DNA of 64,000 bases from Microplitis mediator (Eukaryota > Arthropoda > Insecta > Hymenoptera > Braconidae). Every line of letters begins with the position of its first letter. The stretch's first letter is position 1. A program made the position numbers and the translations under genes. The notes beneath the pieces are model-generated. The model did not search any database. It saw nothing but the letters and a program-made list of their open reading frames with translations, and had not been told where the DNA came from. The stretch spans positions 9,196,385 through 9,260,384 of the forward strand of contig NC_079973.1 in assembly GCF_029852145.1 (NCBI RefSeq). The letters run 5' to 3'. Of the stretch, positions 13,008 through 25,025 are shown one piece after another.

Positions 13008-14012
13008 CAAGCAGATCCCGTCCGCTTCGCGGGCAGTAAAAATGTATTACTGATATAAATTATAAAAAAATTTTTCATCAAAAATATTGTCTGCATAACA
13101 ATACAATTTCTCAACATTAAAATTACTATCAGACATTTAAAATAAAATTTTTTGTACTTTGAAACGGGAATTTAATTTGATGATGATGATTATTATTATT
13201 TTATTTTTATTATTAGTAATAGGGGAGGGGGGGGGGGGGGCAAAACGGGGTACTTAAGGAAATACTAAGTGCTTGAATACTCAAATACGCTAAATCTTTT
13301 TTTTTTTTTAATGATGTTCAAAGTAAATAAAAAAAATTTTCACTTTTGTGGGCAAAATGGGGTACCCCTTAGAAAAAATGAAAAAAAAAAAAATTTTGCA
13401 TACTAAATAAATTTGATTGAATTAAATTTTTTTGTAAGTAATTTACATAGAGAAACATTACATTTTACACAATTATTGGATGCAAGAGAAGAACAAAAAA
13501 TTTGGATTGGTTTTTATCATAAAACAAAAGCTATAAACATTTTTCGATTGACACTCGAATTTTGAAAAAGTTTGACAAAAGATATTCAAAATAATGCTCA
13601 ATTATATTTACAAAAGTGATTTTTGAATGTTTAAAAAACATTTAAAAAATAAAATTTTTTTTATAAAATTTTAAGGGTACTCCGTTCTGCCTAATCTCCC
13701 CTGTTTTGCCCCCCCCCCCCTTCCCCTATTTTCAGTACTTTTTAAAATACGAATTAGAAAATAAAATAAAATTATACTATGCCAAGAAAAAAGGACAGAC
13801 TCATATATTTTATGTTCTTTTGTTTTATTTGAAAAAAAAGAACAACCGATAATCGATAAAATTTATCAAAAGAAATATACTTTTTATCATCAAAACCTTC
13901 TTTGAAATACGCAGAATTTTGTGGTGTAAATTTCATGTCAAAATATTCAGTAGTTTTTACGTGATGCGCGTTTAAAAAAAAGATCTATCATTTTATAGAT
14001 ATAGACATAGAT
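13008..14012 (-). mobile_element. Helitron-like non-autonomous element
   Basis: On the minus strand the left end reads TCTATGTCTATATCTATAAA followed by ATGATAGATC. The right end has the GC-rich hairpin-like CCCGCGAAGCGGACGGG followed by ATCTGCTTG and a T. A TCTATA start and a short GC hairpin just before a CT-containing end are typical of insect Helitrons. The terminal CTTG is not the canonical CTRR, so the call is tentative. The poly-G element 13220-13728 is inserted inside it. No replicase/helicase is present. Confidence 0.35.
13220..13728. mobile_element. Poly-G-ended MITE, copy 1
   Basis: About 509 bp bounded by TAGGGGAGGGGG and CCCCCTTCCCCTA, with inner inverted matches CAAAACGGGGTAC and CTCCCCTGTTTTGCCC. 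It is flanked by TA on both sides, consistent with a TA target site. The sister copy is 47530-48014 (shared GTACTTAAGGAAAT, ATTGGATGCAA). No coding frame. Confidence 0.65.
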
Positions 14013-14482
14013 TACGTATTGATGATTAAAAAAAAATAAAATTGAATTTTAAATTAAAAGTGTGGGTGAGTGTGACAGAAACCTCTAAGCAGGTGGTCCA
14101 ATTGATTCAAATGTATGGTATAGAATAAAAAAAAGGCCGAGAAAAAAAAATATAAAAAGATGGGATTGGAAGAGAACGAGTTCGGAGCCGAACACAAGTA
14201 GGTCTCCCAGAAAATGAACTCGACTCAAGTTCCACACTTGCAAGGGTCCCGAGAAATAAAATCTCTTGATGGTATGGCCCTAGTCAGTCGATCAGTTAAA
14301 CCGTTGTGCTGGACTCTTGTAGCAAGTCCCGACTTGTTTTTCTTAATGCACACCGACCGGTTCATCCAATACATCAAACCTTCTTTTTCACCGCTTCTCT
14401 TACAGCTTCCCATCATTACTTATAATATTATCTATAGCCACAAGCTTATTATTCATCAACATCATATATATATTAAAATTAC

Positions 14483-15401
14483 CTGAATGAACGGCCTCAG
14501 TTTCTTCGAATACTGATTCATCAACATCATCATCAAAATTATTTTCACAATCATTATCTGAATCATTACTACGAAATTTATTTTTTTCAATTGACGAATT
14601 TACTACAGGGCAATCAACCGACATATGTCTTATAACACTCGATGATTTAACATGTGCACTGGCACTTCTTACAACTTTTGTACTATGAGTTCGACGAATC
14701 AATAAATTACTTAACGAGTTATTATTTTCATTGTTATTTTTATTTTTTATACTATTATTATTATTGTTATTATTATAATTATAATTATTATTACTATTAT
14801 TATTATTATTATTAAGTCGATTTGGTCCTTGAATTTTTAAAAATTTATTTCTGGCTTCATCTTTTCTTTTATTCGGTCGTTCAGTTTCGCTAAATTCATC
14901 GTTTCGATTAATATCCAAGCACCCTATTGTATTGTTAAGACGGCTATTCTTTTTATCAATGTCTTTTCTACCAACAAAACGATTTTGAAACCTCTCTATA
15001 GTCTTCAACGAACGTGTCCTCTCGACCTTCTTTCTTTGAGTTGTATCTTCAATCGATTCCACTACAACCGGTGGTGTTTCAAACATCCGTGTAAGACTCT
15101 GTACTTTACCTCTTGTACCGGTACCAGTACTAGTACCTGAACCCGTACCCGTACCAATAATACTTGTACTTGTTTCTGACCTTTTGTTTAACCCATCGCT
15201 ATTACTTAAGGTCCGGTTCAATATCGTAGGGTTTTTAGTCCCACTTATTGGAAATGTATTGCACGCATATTTATCATTATCTTGAGATAAACATTTTGTT
15301 ATTTTAGGATGACAATTTCGAGTGTCATTTTCCAGAGATACGTAAAATGTTGACCGACGTTTTGGTAAATCATCTTTATCCTTATTGTCATTTCCAATCA
15401 T
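14483..15401 (-). CDS. raskol: Alternative first exon, long Asn-rich N-terminus
   Basis: A 919-bp open stretch starting at ATG 15401 (MIGNDNKDKDDLPKRRSTF...) and ending at the donor CATTCAG|GTAATT, leaving in phase 1 after 306 codons. Spliced to the 1376-1470 exon it would read ...EAVHS-D-TSYEK, in frame. The protein is basic and low in complexity: a GTGTGSGTSTGTGTRG run near residues 91-106, a long Asn-rich run near residues 200-240 encoded by AAT repeats, and an acidic tail (DDDVDESVFEETEAVHS). No catalytic domain is seen. It would make an isoform without the PH region. Against it: Asn-rich runs in AT-rich DNA can be chance, but 306 open codons at this composition is hard to get by chance. 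The frame continues 27 codons past the donor before a stop. Confidence 0.62.
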
Positions 15402-15454
15402 TGTAACTTTCTTATTTTTATTTTTATTTTATTTTAAATGACAGGGGTTCCCAC

Positions 15455-15525
15455 TCTGTGCAGTAAATGGAAACTTTGCCCGAGTTTTTCTCTTAAACAA
15501 ACGAATATTGTCAAACAATTAAAAC
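15455..15525 (-). repeat. Leader motif shared with 56690-56745
   Basis: In the likely 5' leader of the 15401 first exon. The minus strand contains TTTGTTTAAGAGAAAAAC and then GGGCAAAGTTTCCATTTACTGC. The same words in the same order occur on the plus strand at about 56695-56740, next to the duplicated PH exon. The rest of the two regions differs. Confidence 0.6.
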
Positions 15526-16909
15526 ACTTCGATAGATTAGACAGTAGTGCAACAGTGGGCGGTCTGTGTTTTGTATTTAGAAATTTTGTTTCCGAAAACA
15601 ACTCACCCGAAAATATCTGATAACCCCTGATACTAGTAAACACGACTTGAGAAAAATTATCTAAACCATTTACATTATCACCCTCTTAAGTGTCTCTTCT
15701 TTCTTCTTTACACAGAAACACTAGGGTTTATTCAACGCCCTACTGATGACTCAATTCTCTTGTCTGCCCTAATGCTCTGATGTCATCAAGTAAAAACTTT
15801 GAATCCTTGGCAATTTTAAATAAACATGAATAGTGTTGAGTATTTTTAAAATTGCTTATATTTAAATACCAATAATATAAATAATTAATCAAGGATAATA
15901 ACTTTCTACAATTCACATCATGCCTTTAAATAGTTTTCTTAACAAACAATTTTTTTGAATTGATAATGAATTTAAAAAAGTAATGATGACACGATTGAAT
16001 AATATATTTATGAACACGTGTTACACTTTATTTCACAAATTACTTTGAATTATAAATTCCATGAATTGGATTGAAATTAATTGAGCAGTTAATCGTATTT
16101 AATATTAAGGTATTTAGCACTCGAATACACGATAGAATGTCATGGTGAATGTATTGAATGTTACAAGAGTTAAATAAACCGTTGGACTGTCGTTCCTGTC
16201 GTCCGCCAAGCTGGACGAACGCACGACTATCGCATATTCACTTCTCTCAAATACCATCGGCACATATCTCTAACTTAGACAACATTCAGCGCCACTCGCG
16301 GTTATTATTTGAAACTACGTTAGTCTCCTCGTGGCATTGATGCTTACTTTTGCTTTGGAGTGCATTTATACTACGCTATGTTCATCTAAACTTCCTTTGG
16401 ATATATACCAGCTATATAAATTATATTAAATATATGTATATATGAGAGTTGATCCAATACAAACTAAGAGATTATCAAGATTCACGCTTCTTTGTCGTCT
16501 TTCGCTACAACACATGTGCTTTGCCGACTTAAACTTTTATTGATGACATTTAAATAAATATATGAGGTAAAAGACCCTAGACTCTAGACCCAATCTAATG
16601 GATTTTCTTCAAATTTTTACCACCAATTCATTGAAAATTTCTGAAGTAACTCGAAAAACATAAGCCTAATCGACATAATATAAAATGATTGGTGGAGTTC
16701 CATACCCTGGTGGAAATTTTTCGGAATTTTCTCTGAAAAACTCTGAAAAAGACTTTAGAACTTTGAAAAAGTCTTTGGAACTTTAGAACTGAGTTAGGCA
16801 GAGAAAATTTCGAAAAATTTCCACCAGCTGTTCCATAGGAACAGGAACAATTTAAGAAAATAAGACCAAAACATATGTAAACTATTTGTATGAAATTTTA
16901 AATAAAGAT
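15526..16909. other. Upstream region of the 15401 exon
   Basis: AT-rich sequence that must contain the promoter if the 14483-15401 exon is a true first exon. No strong TATA box or initiator is evident. The frames at 15434-15643 and 16158-16340 lack support. The piece 16690-16830 has short inverted CTGAAAAA/TTTTTCAGA words. Confidence 0.35.
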
Positions 16910-17402
16910 CCCGAGTCAAAAAATAAATTCTAGTTTAGTCCTCAAAAGCCTCAATTCCTTTGAAGTTTTATTTGCCGCCCAGAAAGTAACTCTACTTTAG
17001 TACTCAAAATCTTCAATGAGAACTATGAGGTCTAAATGCGAATAATTTATCGATTTTAAGTTATGAGTAAGACCTCGAAATCCTCAACGAATGAAAAGTT
17101 ATACTTCGGACTTTTTAAAATTTTAGATAGAAAAGGGAGGGGAGAGAATACGTCGAAAGAGACTTTTGAGGTTCAAATACGGATGAAATTATTTCTTTAT
17201 GTTTTGAGTATTTTGAGGCTCTAATCCAGATTAGTTTTTCCAGTTTAGTCCACAAAGTCGTAAAATGGGTCGTAACTACTACTTTGAGGACTAAACTTGG
17301 ATAACTTTCTCTACTGTTGTCAATCTTAAAATCCTAAATTGATCCTCAAAAACCTCATTGAGAACTTTGAGACTTAAATCCGAATTTATTTTTTGACTCG
17401 GG
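16910..17402. mobile_element. MITE, CCCGAGTCAAAAA family, copy 2
   Basis: A 493-bp element with terminal inverted repeats CCCGAGTCAAAAAATAAATTC and GAATTTATTTTTTGACTCGGG. The interior has several TTTAGTCCTCAAA/TTTGAGGACTAAA inverted pairs and can fold on itself. It is the inverted paralogue of 4888-5257. No coding frame; target duplication is not clear beyond AT. Confidence 0.72.
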
Positions 17403-18081
17403 ATGTTTTAAAACGAAAAAACTCTAATAAGCAATAGTCGCTTACTTCAACTGATTATTGCGTTTGAATTAAAAAAATGTCAACTAAAAAAATGATGGTT
17501 GATAAATAATTATTTGTGAATCTAAAGTCATATTACAATATCACCTATCAAAGGATTTAATAATTTATTATGAATTTAAACTGAGTGGCTGTTTTTAAAA
17601 TCCCGCTCAGTCGACTATTTTTTACTTTAACTGAACTTTTATTCTGATATTTCAAAAACTTATTTTATGAATCATTGTTCAAATCAATAAAATCATGTTC
17701 AATTGATATTGTCTAAGGAAGTAGGGTAGAGGTACCGTTTTTGGCCACATCAGAGCCAGTTTTGAACACATGAAAAATTGAAATAAAATAATTTTCACAG
17801 ATACTTTTATCCCACTATTAAAATGGAAATTTAATTTTACACTTTTTCATTAATTAAAATAAAGTATTAAATGTCCAAAAATGGAGCAGTGGCTACAAAT
17901 GGTACTTCTACCCTATAGGGCCATCACCATCACAACTTTAAGCGAGCGACTGTGAGTTCATTCAACCGTCTTTATGTTGAACATCAATGATAGTTAATTA
18001 CGTTCAGATTCGCTCAAAACTAACACTCTATGGGTACCATTATGTCATAGTATTGTTTATCAGAAGTAATTTCTAATAACA

Positions 18082-18362
18082 GATATTAATTTATGGAGTT
18101 TGCTGCCTACAAAAATAACACCAGCAGATACTTTGGGTATTTTTAAGAATTGATGTTGTAAATAATCAATAGAATTGGAAAAATTTGGGTAAGTTGTGTT
18201 TGTAATGATCAGAATAAATAGAAAAATTGTATGAATGGCCAAGATATTTCTTTTTTGTTAAATGGCTCTGGAAAGTTTTCCTTAGAGTCATTATTATTAT
18301 TATTATTTTTGTACTTATTTTTACAATTCGTCATATTTAATTAAGCATAAATAAATAATTAA
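18082..18362 (+). mobile_element. LINE 3' tail fragment
   Basis: Frame 18082-18153 reads DINLWSLLPTKITPADTLG then IFKN and a stop, the conserved C-terminal end of non-LTR reverse transcriptases (LW-LP---I-----L--FK). It is followed by a non-coding tail with ATT repeats (18290-18306) and ATAAATAAATAA near 18349-18360. Only the very end of the element is present. Confidence 0.5.
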
Positions 18363-18904
18363 GTAGTTTGAATCGTAGGTATGTGGACTAAAGAAAAACT
18401 TTTAGATGTTGGGTTATACCAATGTACGACGTTTCGTCTATTATAATTTCTTAACTATTAATAGTCTATGAAATATTGGCAAAAAACGAAATGCCTTTTT
18501 TTCATCTTTAATTGTTTATAACTTTTGCAATTTTTTATGTGCTAATACACGCTTTTGGCACATTTTTCTAGGCGTCATTCCGGATCCAATGAGCTATCAC
18601 ACATAATTTTAAGAGCAGTATCTCTATTTTAGACCATTTTCAACTTGTCGACTAGACTGTATTTATTTAGACTTTATCAAGTAATTAGTAATTAACATCA
18701 CATGTCAACTTTTTTATTTGCAGTACCCTCAAAAATCATTGTTATACATCAATATAGTAGCCATCATATAATAAGTTATCAATAAATAAATGTAAATATA
18801 TAGAAATGTTACTTTTCGTAAATATCAATAAAATATTGTAATAAATAAATGTAATTATTTGAATATTGCACGTTATTAGTCTTTGATTCATAAATAAATA
18901 ATTA

Positions 18905-19070
18905 ATTATCAAGATTATTCTCAAAATTAAAATTTTATTTTAATATTTAAATTTATAATTTTTTATATTATAAAAAAATAATTATTTTTCATTTCATTTG
19001 CCGATTTATATTGAGTGGTTTAATCTCACTTCGATAAAAAGTGAACGGGTAATGGGTCTTTTACCTTAAA
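18905..19070 (+). repeat. Dispersed repeat, copy 2
   Basis: Close match to 425-592, from TTATCAAGATTATTCTC to GGGTCTTTTACCTTAAAT. Likely a MITE remnant. Confidence 0.5.
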
Positions 19071-21389
19071 TTTTAATTAAAATTTAAAAAAAAAATCCAT
19101 TCTCGTATATATTTGTGTAATTATACTTTTTATCCTCATCTATGTACAATATCAATTTTATTAAAAAATTTTTAAATAAATTTATATGCCCGCATTCTTA
19201 TACATATATTCCAAATTTAAGTATTTTTTTTTTTCAAATACAAATAGCAAAATTTAAAATTAAAAATTTCAAACAGATTTATGTTTGTAAAACATTCCAA
19301 GAATATCCTCGGCAGTTTCTTAAGAAAAAGCAGCAGCAAATATATAGAGTGAAGAGGAAAAAATAAAAGTTTGCGACACAGATGAAACGCAAAATTGATT
19401 TCAGATGCACATAAATGTTATGGCTCTTAGAGAGCAAGAAAAAGAAGACCATAAAACCAAAAGAAAAAAATTTCTTGTCGGTTGTCTAGACTTTAACACA
19501 ACAATATTCACACTGTGAATATCATTAGAATATTGGCATGAGAATCACTGAGACGTGTCGCAGCATAAGTTGAAGGTGCTCCATTCTAAGTATCCGGATG
19601 TCTTCTCACGATACACGAGAGTACGAGACACACCTATTACGTTTGTGTTTAGCCTTTAGTTTCGTTTAAATAGTAGTACAGTAGGTATATAAGAAATAAA
19701 TATAGTAAATATAAAAGTAAACTGAATAACCGGTGTATCTGCAATTTACGCACGTGGTTTAACACTTACATACATGATTATATGTATTACTATATCGACA
19801 GGAAATAACGGCCCGTTATATTCATTTAGCGACAGCTATATTTCCGGAGCTCTTTGGAACACTAACTCTTTTAATAATTTACACTTTGGGTGGCGTATCC
19901 GAAAAAATTTTTTTTTCTGACACCATTTATCACTTTTATAAATACATAACAACTGTTCTATTTATAATTATTTCTATGTATACGTAGTAATAGACAAAAA
20001 AAAAAATAGGGGAGAGACTGAAAGAAGTGATGAACACGTGAGAATATTTTATAAAAATAGTTGAATTATGAATGAGAAGAGTAGTTTTAAAGAAAAGAAT
20101 ATATAGTAAAGAAAAGCGAATTCGTGACATGGACTGAGGACTAAAGAAATGAGAGTTTAAAGAGAAGAAAAGACTACGGGTGTTTGTACGCGACGCAAAT
20201 TCAAAAAAAAATTAAAAAAAAAAACAGAGAAAAAGAGAAGGAAAGAGAAAGGCTGAGATAAAGAGAGGGTACAAAAGGAAAGGAAGAAATACGTGACTGT
20301 GCAACCACGACAAGGAGTAGTAGACATGCTCGGCTCCAAACGAGTTCCATGATGTTTAATTCGTCCAAGATTTTAAGTTTTAAAAGACCCTAAGACAAGT
20401 TGATTAAAGAATTTCATCAAAAGAGTTCAGAAAAATAATAAATTATTTAATTATTGGTTACTGATAAGAAATAATCGAACGATGCAGTCGAACAATAGAT
20501 TATCGTGTTAAAGTGCGATAAACGTTTCGTTTGTAGTTTTTTTTTGTTTAATTTAATAGTTTAAAGTAGAAAGCCGTTGGAGAAGGGAATTTCTTACTAT
20601 ACGAGGTCGTATTTCTCTTGGTTCTCACCTCTTGCAACGAAAATACGTGGGAAAGAACACGCGATTGGTTAACTGGAGAGTGCCCGCAATCTATATTTTA
20701 CTCTAATGGTCAACAATCATAATTCATTAATTGTTTTATTTCAATACTTTTTTTTATTACAATGCAACGATTCGTTGCTGAAATAAAATAATTAACAATT
20801 ATCAATAGACATATTTATTTATATTTGGTCATGTATGAAATAAAAAACAATGGTTTAGACGGTCAATGATCTTGAGCATTAAAGAAAAGTAAGGGACAAA
20901 CCTTATATGATGGTCCCACCACCTTGTTAGGGAGCTAAAGAGCTTCCATTAATGGAAGTGTTTGTACGTTAACAGCATACCTTAATATATTTTTTTTATT
21001 CAATCAATCAAATTTTTTAATGTTTTAAACATGACTGCACTCGATGGATCCAAATCTGCAGTACATGATGATATTATTAAAAAGAGTTTAACCGATTTTT
21101 AATTTACGGTTTCATTCCTTTTTCTTTTAAATTAATTCATCAGAGATAAATTACACCTGACGATTAGTAAATAAGTAATTCGAGTATTGAATATTAAGCA
21201 TTCTCATTTTTATTATTATTATTATGTAATAACTTCACTTAATTTTAATTTCAAATTAATGTTAATTAAAAAAAACATTTCTTTTTATGAAATAAAAATA
21301 TTCTATAGCTTTTAACTGTTTTGTATGTTTATTAATCGTTGATAGTAGGAAGCCTGATGAAAATATTATAAAATGTCTACATTATCGAC
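19071..21389. other. Intron, no gene seen
   Basis: AT-rich intron. Near 20590-20700 the GC content rises and the minus strand has a donor-like GCAAGAG|GTGAGAACC, but there is no start codon or open frame, so at most a non-coding first exon. A purine-rich tract (GAGAAAAAGAGAAGG type) lies at 20220-20290. Confidence 0.35.
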
Positions 21390-22390
21390 AGCCCATGTAA
21401 TATCAACCGTTGGTATGACCCTAATAGCCACTTTAGCTTGAAATTGACAGTAATTTGATGTTAAAATTACCTGAAATCTGCTGCCCGAATTTACCAACAA
21501 TTTGACAGCAAAAGTTAAAATCAGGGTGTTAGCTAGATTTTCTGGTCAGAAAGCTGATGTCAATTAGTTTCGATTAAATTGATGACAATTTTCAGCTTTT
21601 GTAAGTGTTGCCTACAACTTGTTACCAACTTTCTCAGAAAGTTGATAACAGGTTGCGGCAGTTGGTTGTTGCCAAGTTTCTGAGAAAGCTAGTAACAACT
21701 TGCAGTCAACTTACAAAGGTTGAAGTTGTCATCAACAATCACAGCTAATTGACACCAACTTTCTGACCAGAAAATCTTGCTATCCGGGTCGTCTGCAACT
21801 TGACGTAAACTTGCAGCTGAAACTTGACAGTGTACCAAGCCAACTTGTAATCAATAGTTGAATAGTCATATGTTACTCTGAACTTGACGGCACATTGACC
21901 GAAACTGTTTCTCCGTAACTTATTTTAAATATCTGTTCAATATTTGTGGTAATCTGAGTATATCAAAAGTTAAACTACAATAGAATCCATGATAGCCATG
22001 CTGTCAGCAAGATTCTCTCATCAAAAAATAAGTTGCAATCAACTTGAAGGCAACTCTATACTTAGTAAATGTTGACTATAATTTGGCTTCAACTTTCCCG
22101 GGAAATTAGCATCAATCTACTGCCGCAATTCGGCATCAAGATGACAAAAAATTTGACGTGGTAGTTAAATGACGCTAACTTGCGCACAATTTGAATGTAA
22201 CTTTTGCTTAAATTATTTTTCAATCAACTTAATGGAAAATTTCTGTGTCAACTTCCCCACAGATGGTAGTAGATTTACACCGATTTGCTGTCAAAATTGA
22301 ACTCACACTGTACTCAAGAGCTTGACAGCCTGAAGTTGATGTAAACTTTGCGGCGGATTAAAAGAAACTTCCCTGAGCGAAGTTGATGGC
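21390..22390. repeat. CAACTTG-rich self-complementary repeat, copy 1
   Basis: About 1 kb with dozens of CAACTTG/CAAGTTG, TTGACA and TTTCT-GAAA words in both orientations. One clear fold-back pair is AGATTTTCTGGTCAGAAAGC (about 21535) with GCTAATTGACACCAACTTTC...CCAGAAAATCT (about 21745). The same word set recurs at 43500-43960. Non-coding, probably a highly self-complementary mobile element. Confidence 0.5.
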
Positions 22391-22738
22391 TACCAGGGAT
22401 ACGAATTGAATAAAATAATTCACACGTTCCAAAAGATATAGTACATTTATACGTGAAAATAAATTTTTTTATATCCTGTTTTCATATTTCCATCGTTTTC
22501 TATGACTATGAGGTACGATAAACAATGATCAATTATAAAGTCATATATCCTTTCACATTAAAATCATATTGTGCGTCACTGTAAGATTTTTCTTTTTCTT
22601 CTTGTGAACATACTATTTATTCCGATGCGTGGGGTATCGCACATTTATAAGATATAGGTCTTCGTGGGTGTATTTGGTATAGAAAGTGTTAATTATAATT
22701 AAATATTTATATTTTTATCTAAACCGCAATAAGCTTAC

Positions 22739-22807
22739 CTCGCCCATTCGTTAAACTCACACTACATTGAGAGCAATCGCGTGGCAATCATTTAACTTCA
22801 AACTTAC
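22739..22807 (-). other. raskol: Recursive-splice junction with 69-nt exon
   Basis: The minus strand reads TTTTTTTATTTTTGTTGCAG followed immediately by GTAAGTTTG. This is a strong polypyrimidine acceptor fused to a consensus donor, the ratchet-point structure known from long insect introns. A second donor, GCGAG|GTAAGC, lies 69 nt downstream (exon end 22739). If the 69 nt were kept, the incoming phase-1 frame reads GKFEVK then a stop, so inclusion would end translation. It therefore looks like a recursive-splicing exon meant to be removed, or a regulatory poison exon. It lies 9.9 kb after the similar 32697 junction and 21.3 kb before the 1470 exon. Confidence 0.55.
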
Positions 22808-24574
22808 CTGCAACAAAAATAAAAAAACTTAAATTATTATTTGAATTTAAAATAATATTACAATTTATTGTGTACAAACGAATGTAACAAATGATCCACA
22901 AGTTTTATTCACACAAACACGTTTCTCGTATTGTAGTTTTTCTTTAGAAGGGATAATAATTTTTTGCGACATCATCGTATAAATTTAATGGGTTCGCTGA
23001 CCATATCTGAGAACACGCGGTCTAATTCCCCTTTACTCTGTACTGTGTTTGAGAGCACTGTACAGGACCATCATCAAATTTATCCGACAAAGAGCTTACT
23101 ACATGTATCAACCTTTGTTCTAAACTATCGAAAATAAATTAATATACTCCATTAATTATTGACACAATTTTTAAAATTATAAAATTAAACCCCAACTACA
23201 TTTATTTCACATTATATTGCAATCAAATAATTAAATTAATTTTAATCATTCAATTTCTATATGATAATTACTGAAATAATTTTAATTAATTCACTATAGC
23301 AAATATTGTATAAATTAAATTAAATTATAATGTTCTAATAAGTTGAGAGAAATTTTAATATCCGATATGCTCATAAAAATTAATGTACTTCGTGCATTAA
23401 AATATTACATAATAACTTATTTAAAAAAAAAAAAAGTATATATAAGTACTCCATGAAATTGCATAATAGCTTGTGTTTGCTACAATTTTAACAGTATCTA
23501 TACATAATTGTAATTGTCAGTTATTTCAATTACTTGTTTTGGCATCAATCGACCGACTTGACCACTCAAGAAAATGGATTAACGCCGTGTTAAACTACTT
23601 AATGGCTAACGCTTGCGTGCAAACAAGTAAATATATATATAAGTACCGATACATAACGGATTTGCGTATACGTATTTGGTTGTCAACGCAAGTGACGAAC
23701 TCTACAAATTACTGTTAATAACTCTAGTTATTTATAATAGTAGTTTTGGTACTGTTTATTTTTAAACTGAACAATTAAATAGTTTATTGTGTAACAAGGG
23801 CCGAAACGAATCAGGATTTCAGACCTGAAGATGACTGCTCGGACCGTAGGGCTGACATCGACCACAGTATGAAATCGCGTTCCATTCTGTTTCAGAGACT
23901 ACATTTTTCATGATTACCTGCATTGGATCTTGAAGTTTCAATGTCAGCAGCCAGAAACAAGTTAATTTACGACCAATGGTGTGATAAATAACGCAAGCGT
24001 AAATTGTGATTTGCAATTTATGATTGAACCGAAAATATTGACTATACTAATGCAAAAAATTAAATGAACAGGAATATTTTGTCTCGCGTTCTGATTCTCA
24101 TGATTGCGCGATAACCGTAATTCTAAAAAAATTTGGATCACTAGATCTTAAAACTAGAGAATTCAAGCTTTAAAATGCTTTTTTCAAGATCTCGATAAGA
24201 TTATTTTTCATAAAGTTACAGTTTTTCAAAAATTTATAAAATTTTTCTGTTCTTTTAATTTTTTGCATTGTTATATTTATTACTTACACTAATTTTAATA
24301 GAACTTAACCACAAAGTCACAACTGTCATTTACGTAAATAAAATTAATGGTTTGAAATTACTATAAGAAAAATGACAAGTATCAAAGTTGAAATTGCGAA
24401 TGCTTCCAGTCAGCGGGCAGAAACATTATTTATTTCTGCCCGCTAACTAAAGTCATTCGGAATTTACGCGTTTGCTAATATTCATCCGCGGCACTGGACA
24501 AATTAGCTTGTTTCAATGGGCTGTAAAAACGCTGAAACTGTTCCGATGCTGGCATCTTAAATAGTACATTATAC
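22808..24574. other. Intron, no gene seen
   Basis: AT-rich intron upstream of the recursive-splice acceptor. No exon recognised; frames at 23473-23718 and 23819-24016 look like chance. Confidence 0.35.
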
Positions 24575-25025
24575 GCCAAGATGTGTAATGTACTATTCAT
24601 TAATAATTGCCTACCCGTGCCAAAGACGAGGGTGGCCAACACACGGATTGGAACGTCCTACTTTCCACCCTGGGTTTGTAGCATACTATTTCTCGCCTCC
24701 GGGCAAAAAGCGTCAACTTTTGTCCCGCTGTGCGAAACGAAGTTGCCGCTTTCCGCCTACGTCGGAAAAAAAATTGTACATACACACCTTGGGAAGTAAA
24801 TAAGAAAGCCTCAGATCACATGTGATTGTTGGCCGAGGCGAAGTCGAGTACTTTACTGCCCTAGGTGTGTAATATACTATTTTCGACCAGATCTGTACCT
24901 CAGAGTTTAAATTTTTGACTCTATGGGAAGAACAGCGCCGCAGGTTTTCTCATAAAAGAAAAGAACTTGTTTTCCTCTAATCAAGGCAGGAATTCAAATT
25001 TTCGATGCAGGTTTTGTGACAAATA
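24575..25025. repeat. Repeat with GC-rich hairpin core
   Basis: Shares several blocks with 5340-5640. Its centre, 24690-24766, is a GC-rich hairpin: CCTCCGGGCAAAAAGCGTCAA pairs with GTTGCCGCTTTCCGCC. The same ~75-bp hairpin occurs inverted at 44714-44791. Both strands are open here for 60-72 codons, which is a by-product of the GC-rich hairpin and not a gene. Confidence 0.55.

Noticed and set aside
15434..15643. Minus frame with donor-like TTTTCGG|GTGAGT as a sixth first exon
   Set aside because: The frame has no ATG ahead of the donor (it would need a GTG start), so it does not match the other first exons.
21460..21490. Another CAG|GTAATT ratchet-like junction
   Set aside because: No pyrimidine tract in front and it lies within the CAACTTG repeat.
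24581..24803. Overlapping plus and minus frames of 60-72 codons
   Set aside because: They are opened by the GC-rich hairpin repeat that also occurs at 44714-44791; several frames are open at once.
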